Origin: Massilia sp. WG5
GTDB taxonomy: Bacteria > Pseudomonadota > Gammaproteobacteria > Burkholderiales > Burkholderiaceae_D
DNA: 64,000 nucleotides
Direction: 5' to 3'
NCBI RefSeq assembly: GCF_001412595.2
Contig: NZ_CP012640.2
Coordinates: 5,022,001-5,086,000, forward strand
This document shows positions 47,263 through 57,443 of the stretch, piece by piece (position 1 is the first letter of the stretch; each line of letters starts with the position of its first letter). The translations under genes were made by a program, and so were the position numbers. The notes beneath the pieces are model-generated. The model had not been told where the DNA came from. It did no database searches and saw only the letters and a program-made list of their open reading frames with translations.

Positions 47263-48411
47263 TCAGGATTCCCGTGCGAGGCGCACCGCGCGTCCCAGCT
47301 CGACCACTGACATGGCATAGAAATAACTTCGATTGTATTTAGTAATAGCAAAGAAGTTAGTGTTTGCCACCCAGTACTCGGTCGGGTCGGCGCCGTTCTG
47401 CAGGTCGATCAAGCCGTAAAGACGCTGTTCCGGCAGGGGCGTGCGGGTGACGACACCGGCATTCTGCAGCTCGGCCGGTTGCCAGCGCGCCTCGAGGCCG
47501 CCCAGCAGCGCTTGCCAGGCCAGGCTGGGCGCGACGTCGGCCGGGAACACCGAGGGGCCGGTGGCATTGCGGTCCCAGCCGTGCGCGACCAGGAAGTTGG
47601 CCACGCTGGCGATCGCGTCGGCAGCCGAGTTGCGCAGGTCGACGATGCCGTCGCCGTCGAAGTCGACGCCGTATTTCAGGACATTGCCGGGCATGAACTG
47701 GGTCATGCCGACCGCGCCGGCAAAGGAGCCCTGCAGCGAGAACGGATCGATGTTTTCCTTGCGCGCCAGCAGCAGGGTATGTTCCAGCTCGCCGCGGAAG
47801 AAGGCCATGCGGTCGAGGCGGTTCGGCGCTTCCGGATAGGCGAAGGCAAGGGTGGTCAGCACGTCCATCACGCGGAAGCGCCCGGTGTCGCGGCCATAGA
47901 TGGTCTCGACGCCGATGATGCCGACCAGGATTTCGGCCGGCACGCCGTACAGCGCCTCGGCGCGCGCCAGTTCGGCCGCGTTCTCGTTCCAGAAGCGGAC
48001 CCCGGCATTGATGCGGATCGGTTCGATGAAGCGTGCGCTGTAGGCCTGCCAGTTCTTCGGCTTGCCCGGCGGCGCCGGCTTCACCAGCTGGACGGCGGAA
48101 TCGATGAAGCGGGTTTTGACCACCATCTCGTCCAGTGCGGCGCGGTCGAAGCCGTTCCGGCTCACCATCTCGTCTTCGAAATCGCGCACCGCCTGCCATT
48201 CGCCGAAATTGACCTGTTCGCCGTCGTAGTCGATGCGCGGGCGCGCAGGCGCCGCCGCGGCCAGCACAGGCTTGGTCCTGGCTTTTTTGGCAAGTCTGGA
48301 CGTCTTGGCGGATTTGGCGCTGGCGTGGTGGGTCGAGCTGGCGGCAATGGCGTGGGAGGCTTGCCCAGCGCCGAGGGCGAAGGCAAGCAGCAGCGGTACA
48401 AAGGATTTCAT
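47263..48411 (-). CDS. mltB: Lytic murein transglycosylase B
   Basis: 382 aa from ATG 48,411 (an upstream in-frame extension has no sense as a signal). The signal peptide ends near 22. The catalytic domain has Glu in ILVGIIGVETIYGRDTGRF near 170 and GAVGMTQFMPGNVLKYGVDF near 240, the MltB/slt family signature. It cleaves peptidoglycan to 1,6-anhydro muropeptides. No lipobox Cys is present, so it is the soluble type. It overlaps the tgpA-like gene by 4 bases (ATGA). Confidence 0.93.
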   Translation of the reverse strand: MKSFVPLLLAFALGAGQASHAIAASSTHHASAKSAKTSRLAKKARTKPVLAAAAPARPRIDYDGEQVNFGEWQAVRDFEDEMVSRNGFDRAALDEMVVKTRFIDSAVQLVKPAPPGKPKNWQAYSARFIEPIRINAGVRFWNENAAELARAEALYGVPAEILVGIIGVETIYGRDTGRFRVMDVLTTLAFAYPEAPNRLDRMAFFRGELEHTLLLARKENIDPFSLQGSFAGAVGMTQFMPGNVLKYGVDFDGDGIVDLRNSAADAIASVANFLVAHGWDRNATGPSVFPADVAPSLAWQALLGGLEARWQPAELQNAGVVTRTPLPEQRLYGLIDLQNGADPTEYWVANTNFFAITKYNRSYFYAMSVVELGRAVRLARES

Positions 48412-50441
48412 CGAACTCGGGACAGCAACTCTTTCAGGATGGTCGGCAGGCCGGCCGCGTAGGACTGCGGCTGCGCCGGCGGTGCATAGCGCCAGGCACT
48501 GTAGCGGCGCAGGAATTCGGCCGCGGCGGCCTTCGGTTCGGGGGCAAGGGCGGCGCCGGTGACACGCGCGGCGTAGGCCGTCGGTCCTTCGTCCGGTGCA
48601 CGCGGCAAGCCCAGTTGGCCGAGGCGCTGGCACAAGGCCGAGTATAGCCTATCGACCGGGTCGACCCGCCGTTGCCGCGACAATTTTCCTGCCAGCAGCA
48701 ACACCGCGCAGGCCAGCGCGAACAGGCCCGCGCTGCGCCAGCTGAACACATGGTCCTGCAGGGTTTCCATCAATGCATGCTGGCGCTGCGGGGTGTAGTT
48801 CAGCACCCACTGGTTCCAGCCGTTGTTGGCGGCGCCGATCGCATAGCGGACCCTGGCCAGCAGCGAACCCGGATCCGGCTGCATCAGGCGGCCCAGGCCT
48901 TCGAGGCCGAAGGGCGCCGGGGCCGGCAGCGCGCGCGCCAGGCTGCGCTGCACGCGGTCGGGCGCCACCGCGGCGGTCGGATCGACCCGCACCCAGCCCA
49001 GCCGCGCCAGCCAGACTTCGCTCCACGCGTGGGCGTCGGACTGGCGCACCGTGAAGTAGCCGTCGATCGGATTCAGTTCGCCGCCCTGGTAGCCGGTCAC
49101 CACGCGCGCCGGGATCCCGGCCGCCCGCATCAGGAACACGAAGGCGCCGGCATAGTGCTCGCAGAAGCCGGCGCGGGTGGTGTACAGGAATTCGTCGACC
49201 GCGTCCTCCCCCAGCAGCGGCGGCTCCAGCGTGTAGGCGTAGCCGCCGGTGGAGAACTGGCGCAGTACCGCCCGCACGCGCTGCAGCGGGTCCGGATAGT
49301 CGCGGCGCAGTTGCTGGCCGGCCGCCAGCGCCTTCGGATTGCGGCCGTAGGGCAGCAGCAGCCACTGGTAGGCGTCCTCCAGGCTGTCGCCGGCCTGCAG
49401 CCGGAAGTCGACGTAGGAAGCGAGCTCGTAGCGGATCCGCTCGCGCACCGGACTGGAGGCCTGCAGTTCGAGCTCGTGGCTGATGCCGGCCGCGCCGCCC
49501 GACAATTGCGGCAGGGCGCGCGGCATCTCGAGCGCGAACAGCCAGCGCGTGTTGGACGGCTCCATCGTGATCTGGTAGCGCAGCGGCTCGCCCTGCACCG
49601 ACAGCGAGACCGGCTGCACGGCCCGGTGGCCCCGGTAAGGGTGCGGGCCCAGGCGGGTCCAGGTGCGGCCGTCGTAGGCGCCCAGCACCGGGCCGCGCCA
49701 GTACAGCTGCGGCTGGGCCGGCGGCGCACCGATGAACTTCACGCGGAAGGCCGGATCGTCGGATTGCGCCAGGTTCGAGAACTGGCCCGGCGCCATGCTG
49801 TCGGACAGGCCGGTGCGGGCGCCGTGGGCATCGTCGGGCATGCCCCACAGTGGCCCGTCCACGCGCGGGAACAGCACGAAGCCCAGGGCCGCCAGCGGCG
49901 CCGCCAGCGCCAGGATCTTCGCGCCCATCAGCAGGCGCGTGCGTAGCGGCGGCACGGCGCCGGTCAGCTGGAAGGACAGCTGGGTGGTCAGCAGGGCCAC
50001 GATCGAGACCAGCATCAGGAGCGCGGTGCCGATGCCCTGCGAGTAGAAGAAATTCGTCAGCACCAGGAAGAAGCACAGGAACACCACCACGAACAGGTCG
50101 CGCCGCGCGTGCATCTCCAGCATCTTGAAGGCCACCAGCAGCACCAGCATGGCGACCCCGGCGTCGCGCCCGAGCACCGTGTGGTAGGTCTGCAGCACGC
50201 CCGCCATCGCGGCCACCGCCAGCGGCACCAGCACCAGGTTGGCCGGCATGCGCCGTCCCAGCAGGGTCAGGGCGGCGCGCCAGACCAGGGTCGCGCTGCA
50301 CAGCAGCGTCACCCACAGCGGCAGGTGGGCGGTATGCGGCAGCAGCACCAGCACGGTACTGGCGAGCAGCAGCAGGGTGTCCTGCTTGTCGCGCGACAGC
50401 GGCATGCTGGAGCGCGGCCCGGATGTCGCGGCGGCGCTCAT
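48408..50441 (-). CDS. TgpA-like transglutaminase (DUF3488)
   Basis: 677 aa. The N-terminal 190 residues contain five to six membrane helices. Next is a periplasmic transglutaminase domain with the triad Cys in TRAGFCEHYAGAF near 432, His in SDAHAWSEVW near 474 and Asp in VRVDPTAA near 488. A further membrane helix near 580 and a C-terminal cytoplasmic part close the protein. TgpA of Pseudomonas is essential there and linked to envelope integrity. It is encoded with moxR and DUF58 genes, as usual. Confidence 0.9.
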   Translation of the reverse strand: MSAAATSGPRSSMPLSRDKQDTLLLLASTVLVLLPHTAHLPLWVTLLCSATLVWRAALTLLGRRMPANLVLVPLAVAAMAGVLQTYHTVLGRDAGVAMLVLLVAFKMLEMHARRDLFVVVFLCFFLVLTNFFYSQGIGTALLMLVSIVALLTTQLSFQLTGAVPPLRTRLLMGAKILALAAPLAALGFVLFPRVDGPLWGMPDDAHGARTGLSDSMAPGQFSNLAQSDDPAFRVKFIGAPPAQPQLYWRGPVLGAYDGRTWTRLGPHPYRGHRAVQPVSLSVQGEPLRYQITMEPSNTRWLFALEMPRALPQLSGGAAGISHELELQASSPVRERIRYELASYVDFRLQAGDSLEDAYQWLLLPYGRNPKALAAGQQLRRDYPDPLQRVRAVLRQFSTGGYAYTLEPPLLGEDAVDEFLYTTRAGFCEHYAGAFVFLMRAAGIPARVVTGYQGGELNPIDGYFTVRQSDAHAWSEVWLARLGWVRVDPTAAVAPDRVQRSLARALPAPAPFGLEGLGRLMQPDPGSLLARVRYAIGAANNGWNQWVLNYTPQRQHALMETLQDHVFSWRSAGLFALACAVLLLAGKLSRQRRVDPVDRLYSALCQRLGQLGLPRAPDEGPTAYAARVTGAALAPEPKAAAAEFLRRYSAWRYAPPAQPQSYAAGLPTILKELLSRVR

Positions 50442-51466
50442 CGACGCTCGTCCGCGCTGCCGTACAGCGCCAGGGCTTCGAGGCAGGCCGCCTGGTGGGC
50501 CGGGCCGAGCGCGGCGTCGATCCTGCGCGCACCGACACGCAGCGCATAGGGCAGGGCGCGCAGCTCCGCTTCCAGTACCCAGCGCGCCAGGCGCGACAGC
50601 TTCAGCTCGAGGTCGAGCCGCGGCGGCAGCGCGTCCAGGTCGAGCACCAGCTCGTCGAGCGCGCCGCCTTCGAACTGCTTGGTCACCAGCTGGCCGCCGA
50701 GCGAGGGATCGAGGCGCGCGATGTGGCGCCAGGCCAGCTGGCGCAGCGGGTCGCCGGGCTGGTAGCTGCGCACGCCGGCGAAATCGTCGTTGCCGGCGCT
50801 GCCGAAGCCGTCCGGGCTCGGATAGCCGCTGACCGGCAGCGGCGGCGCGTCCTGTTCGGGGAAGGGATAGACCAGCGCGCGGCTGTCCGGCTGCCAGTAG
50901 CTCCAGGCATTGAACAGGCCGAGCGGAAAGCGGGTCGCCAGGCGCACGCGCGGCGCCTTCATCCAGCCGCGCCTGGTGCTGGCGCCCGACAGGACCACGG
51001 TGGCGTTCGCGCCCGCCGCCACGTCGACCGCATGGCGCGGGTCCTTCGCCGTATCGACGTCGACCCAGACCGCGAACCGGTCGAGCCGGGTGCGGTTGGC
51101 CAGCAGCAGTTCGAACGGCGCTTCCTCGCCCGCGAACACGGCGCCGGCGCGGCCCGGGCGCAGGTGCAGGTGGGCCAGGTTGCGGTAGGTGGCCAGCATG
51201 TCGACCACGCCGCAGGCGGCGGCCACGAAGGTCAGGCCGAAGCCCAGGCCCAGGCTGTAGTTGACCGAGCCGACCAGCAGCGCCAGCAGCAGGGCCGCGA
51301 AGCCGAGGCCGGCGCGGGTCGGCAGGATGTAGACGCGGCGCTGGTTCAGTTCCACTTCGCCGCGGTCGCGCGCGGTGGTGCGCTCGCGCCAGGTGCTGCG
51401 CCGGCCGCGCAGCCAGCCGAACACGCGGACGCCGAGCGGGAGCCTGGTCACGGCTGCGGTCGTCAT
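50438..51466 (-). CDS. DUF58 protein
   Basis: 342 aa. Two membrane segments lie near 50-90 (FAALLLALLVGSVNYSLGLG and TFVAAACGVVDMLATY). The DUF58 signature follows: AGNDDFAGVRSYQPGDPLRQLAWRHIAR near 215-240. The family shares a von Willebrand factor A-like fold and is thought to be an adaptor for the MoxR ATPase. It sits between moxR (16-base gap) and the tgpA-like gene (4-base overlap). Confidence 0.9.
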   Translation of the reverse strand: MTTAAVTRLPLGVRVFGWLRGRRSTWRERTTARDRGEVELNQRRVYILPTRAGLGFAALLLALLVGSVNYSLGLGFGLTFVAAACGVVDMLATYRNLAHLHLRPGRAGAVFAGEEAPFELLLANRTRLDRFAVWVDVDTAKDPRHAVDVAAGANATVVLSGASTRRGWMKAPRVRLATRFPLGLFNAWSYWQPDSRALVYPFPEQDAPPLPVSGYPSPDGFGSAGNDDFAGVRSYQPGDPLRQLAWRHIARLDPSLGGQLVTKQFEGGALDELVLDLDALPPRLDLELKLSRLARWVLEAELRALPYALRVGARRIDAALGPAHQAACLEALALYGSADERR

Positions 51467-51482
51467 CGCCAGACGCGCCGAC

Positions 51483-52403
<921 letters not shown>

Positions 52404-52521
52404 GGATGGCTTCTTCTCGTCGGCCCAAGGCGCATGGTAGATTAGCGCCATCGGCAATCTATTCGGCATTTCGATTCTATGCGAGAACGCCGATCCATGT
52501 GATACGGATGAGCGCAGCATA

Positions 52522-53451
52522 ATGAGCACAGCAATCTACAGCCACCCTGACTGTTCCATGCACGAGATGGGAGACTGGCATCCCGAGACGCCGGCGCGCC
52601 TGCAGGCGATCGAGGACCAGCTGATCCTGGCGCGCCTGGACGGCCTGGTCGAGCGCCGCGACGGCGCACCGGCCGGCGAGGCGGCGATCCTGCGCAACCA
52701 CAGCCAGGGTGCCATCGACCTGGTGCGCGGCAACCTGCCCGGCGCCGGCGAGCACTACCCGCTCGACGGCGACACCCTGCTGTGCCAGCACAGCTACCGC
52801 GCCGCCTTGCGCGCCGCCGGCCTGGCGCTCGCCGCCACCGACGACGTGATCGCGGGGGCCGTCGACAATGCCTTCTGCGCGATCCGCCCGCCGGGCCACC
52901 ATGCGCTCCCCGGCGAGCCGATGGGCTTCTGCCTGTTCAACAACGTCGCCATCGCCGCCCGCCACGCGCTCGAGGTGCACGGCCTGGAGCGGGTCGCCAT
53001 CGTCGACTTCGACGTCCACCACGGCAACGGCACCGACGAATCCTTCCGCGGCGACCCGCGCGTGCTGATGGCCAGCTTCTTCCAGCATCCCTTTTATCCG
53101 TACACCGAACCGACCCCGGTCACGGCCACCAGCGTCAACATTCCGGTGCCGGCCTACAGCGGCGGCGACGTGGTGCGCAAGCTGGTGCTGGAGCAGTGGC
53201 TGCCGGCCCTGCATGCGCACCGCCCGCAGATGATCTTCATCTCGGCCGGCTTCGACGCCCACAAGGAAGACGACCTGGGCGGCATGGCCCTGGTCGAAGC
53301 CGATTACGCCTGGATTACCCACCGGCTGGTCGAGGTCGCGCGCCAGCATGCCAAGGGGCGCATCGTCAGCTGCCTGGAAGGCGGCTACAACCTGTCGGCC
53401 CTGGGCCGCAGCGTCGCCGTGCACGTGAAGGCGCTCGCTGAGCTGGATTAA
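52522..53451 (+). CDS. Histone-deacetylase-family amidohydrolase
   Basis: 309 aa. The arginase/deacetylase fold with zinc ligands: HPETPARL near 20, RPPGHHALPGE near 120, IVDFDVHHGNGTDESF near 163 and ISAGFDAHKEDDLGG near 240, ending in GGYNLSALGRSVAVHVKAL. Bacterial relatives deacetylate acetylpolyamines or acetylated proteins; the substrate cannot be told from the sequence. It diverges from moxR over about 120 bases and is followed by an unknown exported protein. Confidence 0.9.
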   Translation: MSTAIYSHPDCSMHEMGDWHPETPARLQAIEDQLILARLDGLVERRDGAPAGEAAILRNHSQGAIDLVRGNLPGAGEHYPLDGDTLLCQHSYRAALRAAGLALAATDDVIAGAVDNAFCAIRPPGHHALPGEPMGFCLFNNVAIAARHALEVHGLERVAIVDFDVHHGNGTDESFRGDPRVLMASFFQHPFYPYTEPTPVTATSVNIPVPAYSGGDVVRKLVLEQWLPALHAHRPQMIFISAGFDAHKEDDLGGMALVEADYAWITHRLVEVARQHAKGRIVSCLEGGYNLSALGRSVAVHVKALAELD

Positions 53452-53519
53452 GTCCGGCGCAGGAACCCTGCATAACGCGGCCATATCTAACCTCCACGAC
53501 AAACAGGACTGGAGGGGAT

Positions 53520-54404
53520 ATGAGACTGCTGCGCACCGTCGTTGCGCTGTGCCTGCTCGCGTTCACCGGACTGGCATCGGCCGCCAACTACACCCTGTGG
53601 ATCAACGGCCGCAACGGCGGCGGCACGATTGGCAACTACGACAGTTTCACCTACTGGGGCCCGGCCTCGGCGCCGGCGGGCGTCAACAAGAAGGCCGTCA
53701 ACTGGGACGGCCGCAGCAGCATCGCCAGCCAGAGCTACCTGGTCCGCAACGCCCTCGACTGCTTCTGCACCGGCAACAACTGGTGCTATATCGCGACCCA
53801 CAGCGCCGGCGACCTGCTGCTCGGCTACACCCTGGCCAACTACGGCGGCTCGGCGCGCATGAAGAAGAATGCCGTGCCGAGCCCGGTCGGCATGTGCGGC
53901 GACCTGGCCGGCAGCGCGGGCGGGGCCCAGACCGGCTGGAACATCAAGTGGGTGCGCGCCGCCGCCAGCTCCAGCGGCGGTTCGGAACTGGCCGACATCG
54001 GCGCCTGGACCACCTCGGAGGCGCTGGTGCAGGACGTGCGGGTGGCGACCGCGCGCGCCATGTACAACCACAACGACACCCGCAACATCTGGTTCTACAT
54101 GTATGCCGGCGCCAACGGCACGCTGTATTCCTTCATCCTGCCGGGCCAGGACGACGAGGTCGAGGCCTATCACAGCGCGGGCGGCGTCGCCGGCAATTCG
54201 GGTCGGACCCTGTGCAACCCGGGCGACTGGTTCTGCAACGACCTGACCCTGGGCGCCGGACCGAACCATGGCGGCAGCACCAAATGGGCCTTCCATGCGG
54301 TCGCCTTCCGCGACGACGGCGAGAACTACCGCCACTACACGAATGGGAACTGGAGCGGCATCGTATCGGTGGTCCGAAATGCGATGGTGGACAGTGCGCG
54401 CTAA
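53520..54404 (+). CDS. Unknown exported protein with lipase-like THSAGD motif
   Basis: 294 aa. The signal peptide ends near 21 (GLASA-AN), so it is periplasmic or secreted. The mature protein has IATHSAGDLLLGYTL near residues 90-104, which matches the nucleophile elbow of alpha/beta hydrolases except that the first Gly is Thr. Cys in DCFCTGNNWC and LCNPGDWFCND suggest disulfides. A late His (PNHGGSTKW, or FHAVAFRDD) may complete a triad. The family was not recognised. The ribosome site is good (ggaggg six bases before ATG). The next gene overlaps by 26 bases, so the two are a unit. Confidence 0.7.
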   Translation: MRLLRTVVALCLLAFTGLASAANYTLWINGRNGGGTIGNYDSFTYWGPASAPAGVNKKAVNWDGRSSIASQSYLVRNALDCFCTGNNWCYIATHSAGDLLLGYTLANYGGSARMKKNAVPSPVGMCGDLAGSAGGAQTGWNIKWVRAAASSSGGSELADIGAWTTSEALVQDVRVATARAMYNHNDTRNIWFYMYAGANGTLYSFILPGQDDEVEAYHSAGGVAGNSGRTLCNPGDWFCNDLTLGAGPNHGGSTKWAFHAVAFRDDGENYRHYTNGNWSGIVSVVRNAMVDSAR

Positions 54405-55698
54405 AAAACCACCGCAACAGCGGCGCCAGCCCGGCAAGCCCAGGTCCGCGCCGCGGCCCTGGTTGCGCCTTCCTGTGATCCGGCTGGCGCTGCCGGCTTT
54501 TACGCTCGCCGGGCTGGCCGCCCTGGTCTGGAGCCTGGTGGAGCACGGCGGCCCGGCGCCCGTCGCCAGCGCGGCCCCGGCCCCGGCGCCGCCGGGCCAG
54601 CCCTTCTTCCACCCGGTGAACGAGCAGGGCCTGCCGGCGGTCGACGAGCGCAAGGAGCGCCGCCGCCAGCTGGTCAGCAACTACCAGCTGGCCGACCATA
54701 CCTACTGCAGTTACCGCGACGGCAGCCAGTACCCGACCGGATCGCGGCCGATGTCGGAAAACGCCGACCAGAACACCCCGAACGCCCCGGTCACCGAGAT
54801 GAACCCGATGCGCCTGCAGGGCGGTGGCGCCGACCGCAGCGTGCAGCTGCAGACCTCGCAGTCGCGCGTCTACATGGCCGCCAGCGAGGCGGTGGCCTTC
54901 TCGCTGCGCGCGGTCGATGCCGCCGGCCAGGTGCGGCCGCTGGTGATCACGCGCGCCGTCGCGCAGGGCATCACCTACAAGGGCACGCGCCAGACGCCGC
55001 AGGTGAGCATTGCCTTCGCCGACGACGGCGGTGGCGCCGATCCGGTGCCGAACGACGGCGCCTTCGCCGGCGTGCTGGCGCCCGCCCAGACCGGCCTGGC
55101 CGGCTTCAAGGGCACCATCCGCACCCAGGTCAGCTACAACGTGAACGGCAAGAACGGCGTGGTTGCCTTCGACGTGATCTACACGCCCGAGCTGCCGGCA
55201 GTCTGGACCGGCCAGATCCGCGAAGCGGTCGAGAACGGCTCGCTGGACTTCTACCTGAAAGCCGAGGTGCGCATGCCGGGGCGCTACATCGTCAGCGGCC
55301 GGGTCGACGATACGCGCGGCAGGCCCTTCGCCCTGCTGACGTTCAACGACGTGCTCGGTCCCGGTCCCAACGAGCTCAGGCTGACCATGTTCGGCAAGCT
55401 GATGCGCGACCAGGACGCGGCCCTGCCGCTGACCCTGCGCGACGTCGACGGCTACCTGCTGAAGGAAAACACGGATCCCGACCGCGCCCTGATGCCTCGC
55501 CTGGAAGGCAAGGTATTCACGAGCAAGAAGCACCCGCTGGAGGGCTTTTCGGACGCCGAATGGCAGAGCGAGGAAAGGACGCGCTACCTCACCGAATTCG
55601 CCAGGGATCTGAAACTGGCGAGCGGCGAGCTGCAGGCTTTCGACCCCGGCCAGCCGCTGCCGCCGAGCGAGTGCGGGCAAAAGCCGCTTGCGCGTTAG
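54379..55698 (+). CDS. Unknown membrane-anchored or exported protein, partner of the THSAGD gene
   Basis: 439 aa from ATG 54,379 (GTG 54,394 is an alternative). A basic N-terminus (KKPPQQRRQPGK) leads into one membrane helix near 37-56, then a Pro/Ala linker. The periplasmic region has DGSQYPTG, a beta-sandwich-like part (QVSIAFADDGGGADPVPNDGAF) that resembles the choice-of-anchor X domain, and a C-terminal LTMFGKLMRDQD region. There is no enzyme motif. It overlaps the preceding gene by 26 bases in another frame. The function is unknown; a cell-surface or envelope role is likely from its topology. Confidence 0.7.
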   Translation: MRWWTVRAKKPPQQRRQPGKPRSAPRPWLRLPVIRLALPAFTLAGLAALVWSLVEHGGPAPVASAAPAPAPPGQPFFHPVNEQGLPAVDERKERRRQLVSNYQLADHTYCSYRDGSQYPTGSRPMSENADQNTPNAPVTEMNPMRLQGGGADRSVQLQTSQSRVYMAASEAVAFSLRAVDAAGQVRPLVITRAVAQGITYKGTRQTPQVSIAFADDGGGADPVPNDGAFAGVLAPAQTGLAGFKGTIRTQVSYNVNGKNGVVAFDVIYTPELPAVWTGQIREAVENGSLDFYLKAEVRMPGRYIVSGRVDDTRGRPFALLTFNDVLGPGPNELRLTMFGKLMRDQDAALPLTLRDVDGYLLKENTDPDRALMPRLEGKVFTSKKHPLEGFSDAEWQSEERTRYLTEFARDLKLASGELQAFDPGQPLPPSECGQKPLAR

Positions 55699-55707
55699 AA
55701 TGTGCGA

Positions 55708-56325
55708 ATGGCAGATTCGATGTATAGCTACGACAAGCAGGCCCTGTTGGCCGCCCTGGCGGCATTCCCGCAGGCGGAGCGGCTGGCCTGCGCCACGGCG
55801 GCCGCGACCCGCCTGATGCCCGCATCCGAGCGCTTCGCCAGCCTCCTGGCCCCGCAGACCCAGGGCCGGGCGCGCGAGATCGTCGCCGAACTGTGGCAAT
55901 GCATCCTGGCGAACGATCCGGACCAGCAGCCTTGGCCGGCGGTGCTGGACGAAGTCATGGGCATGATCCCCAGGGAAGACGTGGAGGGCGGCCTGCTGAC
56001 CCTCATGGCCGAGGACGCGCTGGCTTCGCTGGCCTACGCGATCCGCTGCCTGCTGGTGGACGATGCCGGCCAGGCCGAAGCGGCGGTGGGGCGCGAATAC
56101 GACGCGACCGACCAGGCCGCCATCCAGCTCACCGGGGTGGTGCCGAATACCCCGAAAAAGGAAGCCCGGCTGCTGGCCCACCCGCTGATCCAGCGCGCAC
56201 TCGGGCGCCAGCGCCAGGACCTGATCCTGCTGCGGCGCGGCGACATTGCGGAGCTGCTGCGCCAGGCTGTGGCGAACCCGACCTTTACCGAACAGGAGCT
56301 GACGGCCTTCTCCAGCGTAAAATAG
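55708..56325 (+). CDS. DUF416 (YjaG)-like protein
   Basis: 205 aa from ATG 55,708 (GTG 55,702 is possible). It is helical and acidic with no signal or membrane segment: DKQALLAALAAFPQAERLAC, EIVAELWQCILANDPDQQPW near 50-75 and ALASLAYAIRCLLVDDAG near 115. The pattern and size recall DUF416 proteins such as E. coli YjaG, whose role is unknown. It lies 9 bases after the previous gene and 30 before rbgA. Confidence 0.65.
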   Translation: MADSMYSYDKQALLAALAAFPQAERLACATAAATRLMPASERFASLLAPQTQGRAREIVAELWQCILANDPDQQPWPAVLDEVMGMIPREDVEGGLLTLMAEDALASLAYAIRCLLVDDAGQAEAAVGREYDATDQAAIQLTGVVPNTPKKEARLLAHPLIQRALGRQRQDLILLRRGDIAELLRQAVANPTFTEQELTAFSSVK

Positions 56326-56355
56326 CGGCTTGTACGCACAATATTGAGAGTAAGC

Positions 56356-57303
56356 ATGTCGATTCAATGGTTCCCGGGCCACATGGCCGCAGCCCGCAAG
56401 CAGGCCGCGGAGCAGATGGAAAACACCGATGTGGTCATCGAGGTCCTGGACGCGCGCCTGCCGCAGGCGAGCAGCAACCCGATGGTCGAGGAGCTGCGCA
56501 AGTTCCGCAACAAACCCTGCCTGAAGGTCCTGAACAAGACCGACCTGGCCGACCCCGTCGCGACCGCCGCCTGGGCCGCCTGGTATGACGCCCAGGACGG
56601 CGTGACGGCCTATCCGATGACGACCAAGAAACCGTCCGACGTGGCCCGCATCCCGGAACTGTGCAAGACCCTGGCCCCGCACCGCGGGGTGCCGACCAAG
56701 CCGCTGCGCATCATGATCATGGGTATCCCGAACGTCGGCAAGTCGACCCTGATGAATGCGCTGCTGAAGAAGCGCGTGGCGAAAGTCGGCGACGAGCCGG
56801 CCGTCACCAAGGCCCAGCAGAAGATCTACCTGGACAAGTTCACGGTGCTGGTCGACACCCCCGGCATGCTGTGGCCGAAGATCGCGATGGAAAGCGACGG
56901 CCTGATGCTGGCCGCCAGCCACGCGGTCGGCACCAACGCCGTGATCGAGGAAGAAGTGGCCGAGTTCCTGGGGACGCTGCTGCTGGAGCGCTACCCGCAG
57001 CTCCTCACGGCCCGCTACGGTTTCAAGACCGAGGGCATGGACGGCTTCGGCGTGATCGAGGGCGTGGCCGCGCGCCGTGGCTTCCGCGTGCGCGGCGGCG
57101 ACTACGACTACGAAAAAGCCTCCCACGTGTTCCTGCAGGACTACCGCCAGGGCGCGCTGGGCCGCATCAGCCTGGAGACCCCGGCCACGCGCGCCGAGGC
57201 GCTGGAAAAGCACCGCATCGACATGGAAGAAAAGGCGCGCATCGCCGCCGAGAAGGCGGCGAAAAAAGCCGAAGAGGCCGCGCGCGGCAAGCGCGGTACC
57301 TGA
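56356..57303 (+). CDS. rbgA: Ribosome biogenesis GTPase RbgA/YlqF
   Basis: 315 aa from ATG 56,356. It is a circularly permuted GTPase: G4 LNKTDLAD comes before G1 GIPNVGKSTLMNAL (about 123-136) and G3 DTPGML. The N-terminal IQWFPGHMAAARKQ and the C-terminal Lys/Ala-rich tail are typical. It acts in late assembly of the large ribosomal subunit. A large inverted repeat follows the stop. Confidence 0.94.
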   Translation: MSIQWFPGHMAAARKQAAEQMENTDVVIEVLDARLPQASSNPMVEELRKFRNKPCLKVLNKTDLADPVATAAWAAWYDAQDGVTAYPMTTKKPSDVARIPELCKTLAPHRGVPTKPLRIMIMGIPNVGKSTLMNALLKKRVAKVGDEPAVTKAQQKIYLDKFTVLVDTPGMLWPKIAMESDGLMLAASHAVGTNAVIEEEVAEFLGTLLLERYPQLLTARYGFKTEGMDGFGVIEGVAARRGFRVRGGDYDYEKASHVFLQDYRQGALGRISLETPATRAEALEKHRIDMEEKARIAAEKAAKKAEEAARGKRGT

Positions 57304-57306
57304 AGG

Positions 57307-57421
57307 GACCTCGAGCAAGCTACTGCGTGTTGCATTTCCGGTCTGCGATGCTCGCTGTACCGTAAGTACAGCTGCGCTTCCCGACCGGAACTGCCGCCGC
57401 TCGCTACGCTTGCTCGAGGCC
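57307..57421. repeat. Long hairpin between rbgA and the dioxygenase gene
   Basis: About 115 bases fold on themselves. The outer arms cctcgagcaag / cttgctcgagg are exact. Inner arms include tttccggtc / gaccggaa and tgtac / gtaca around cgtaa. It can act as a bidirectional terminator between the convergent genes and looks like a mobile palindromic element. Confidence 0.75.
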
Positions 57422-57443
57422 CCGTTACTTGGGCGGATTGCCC

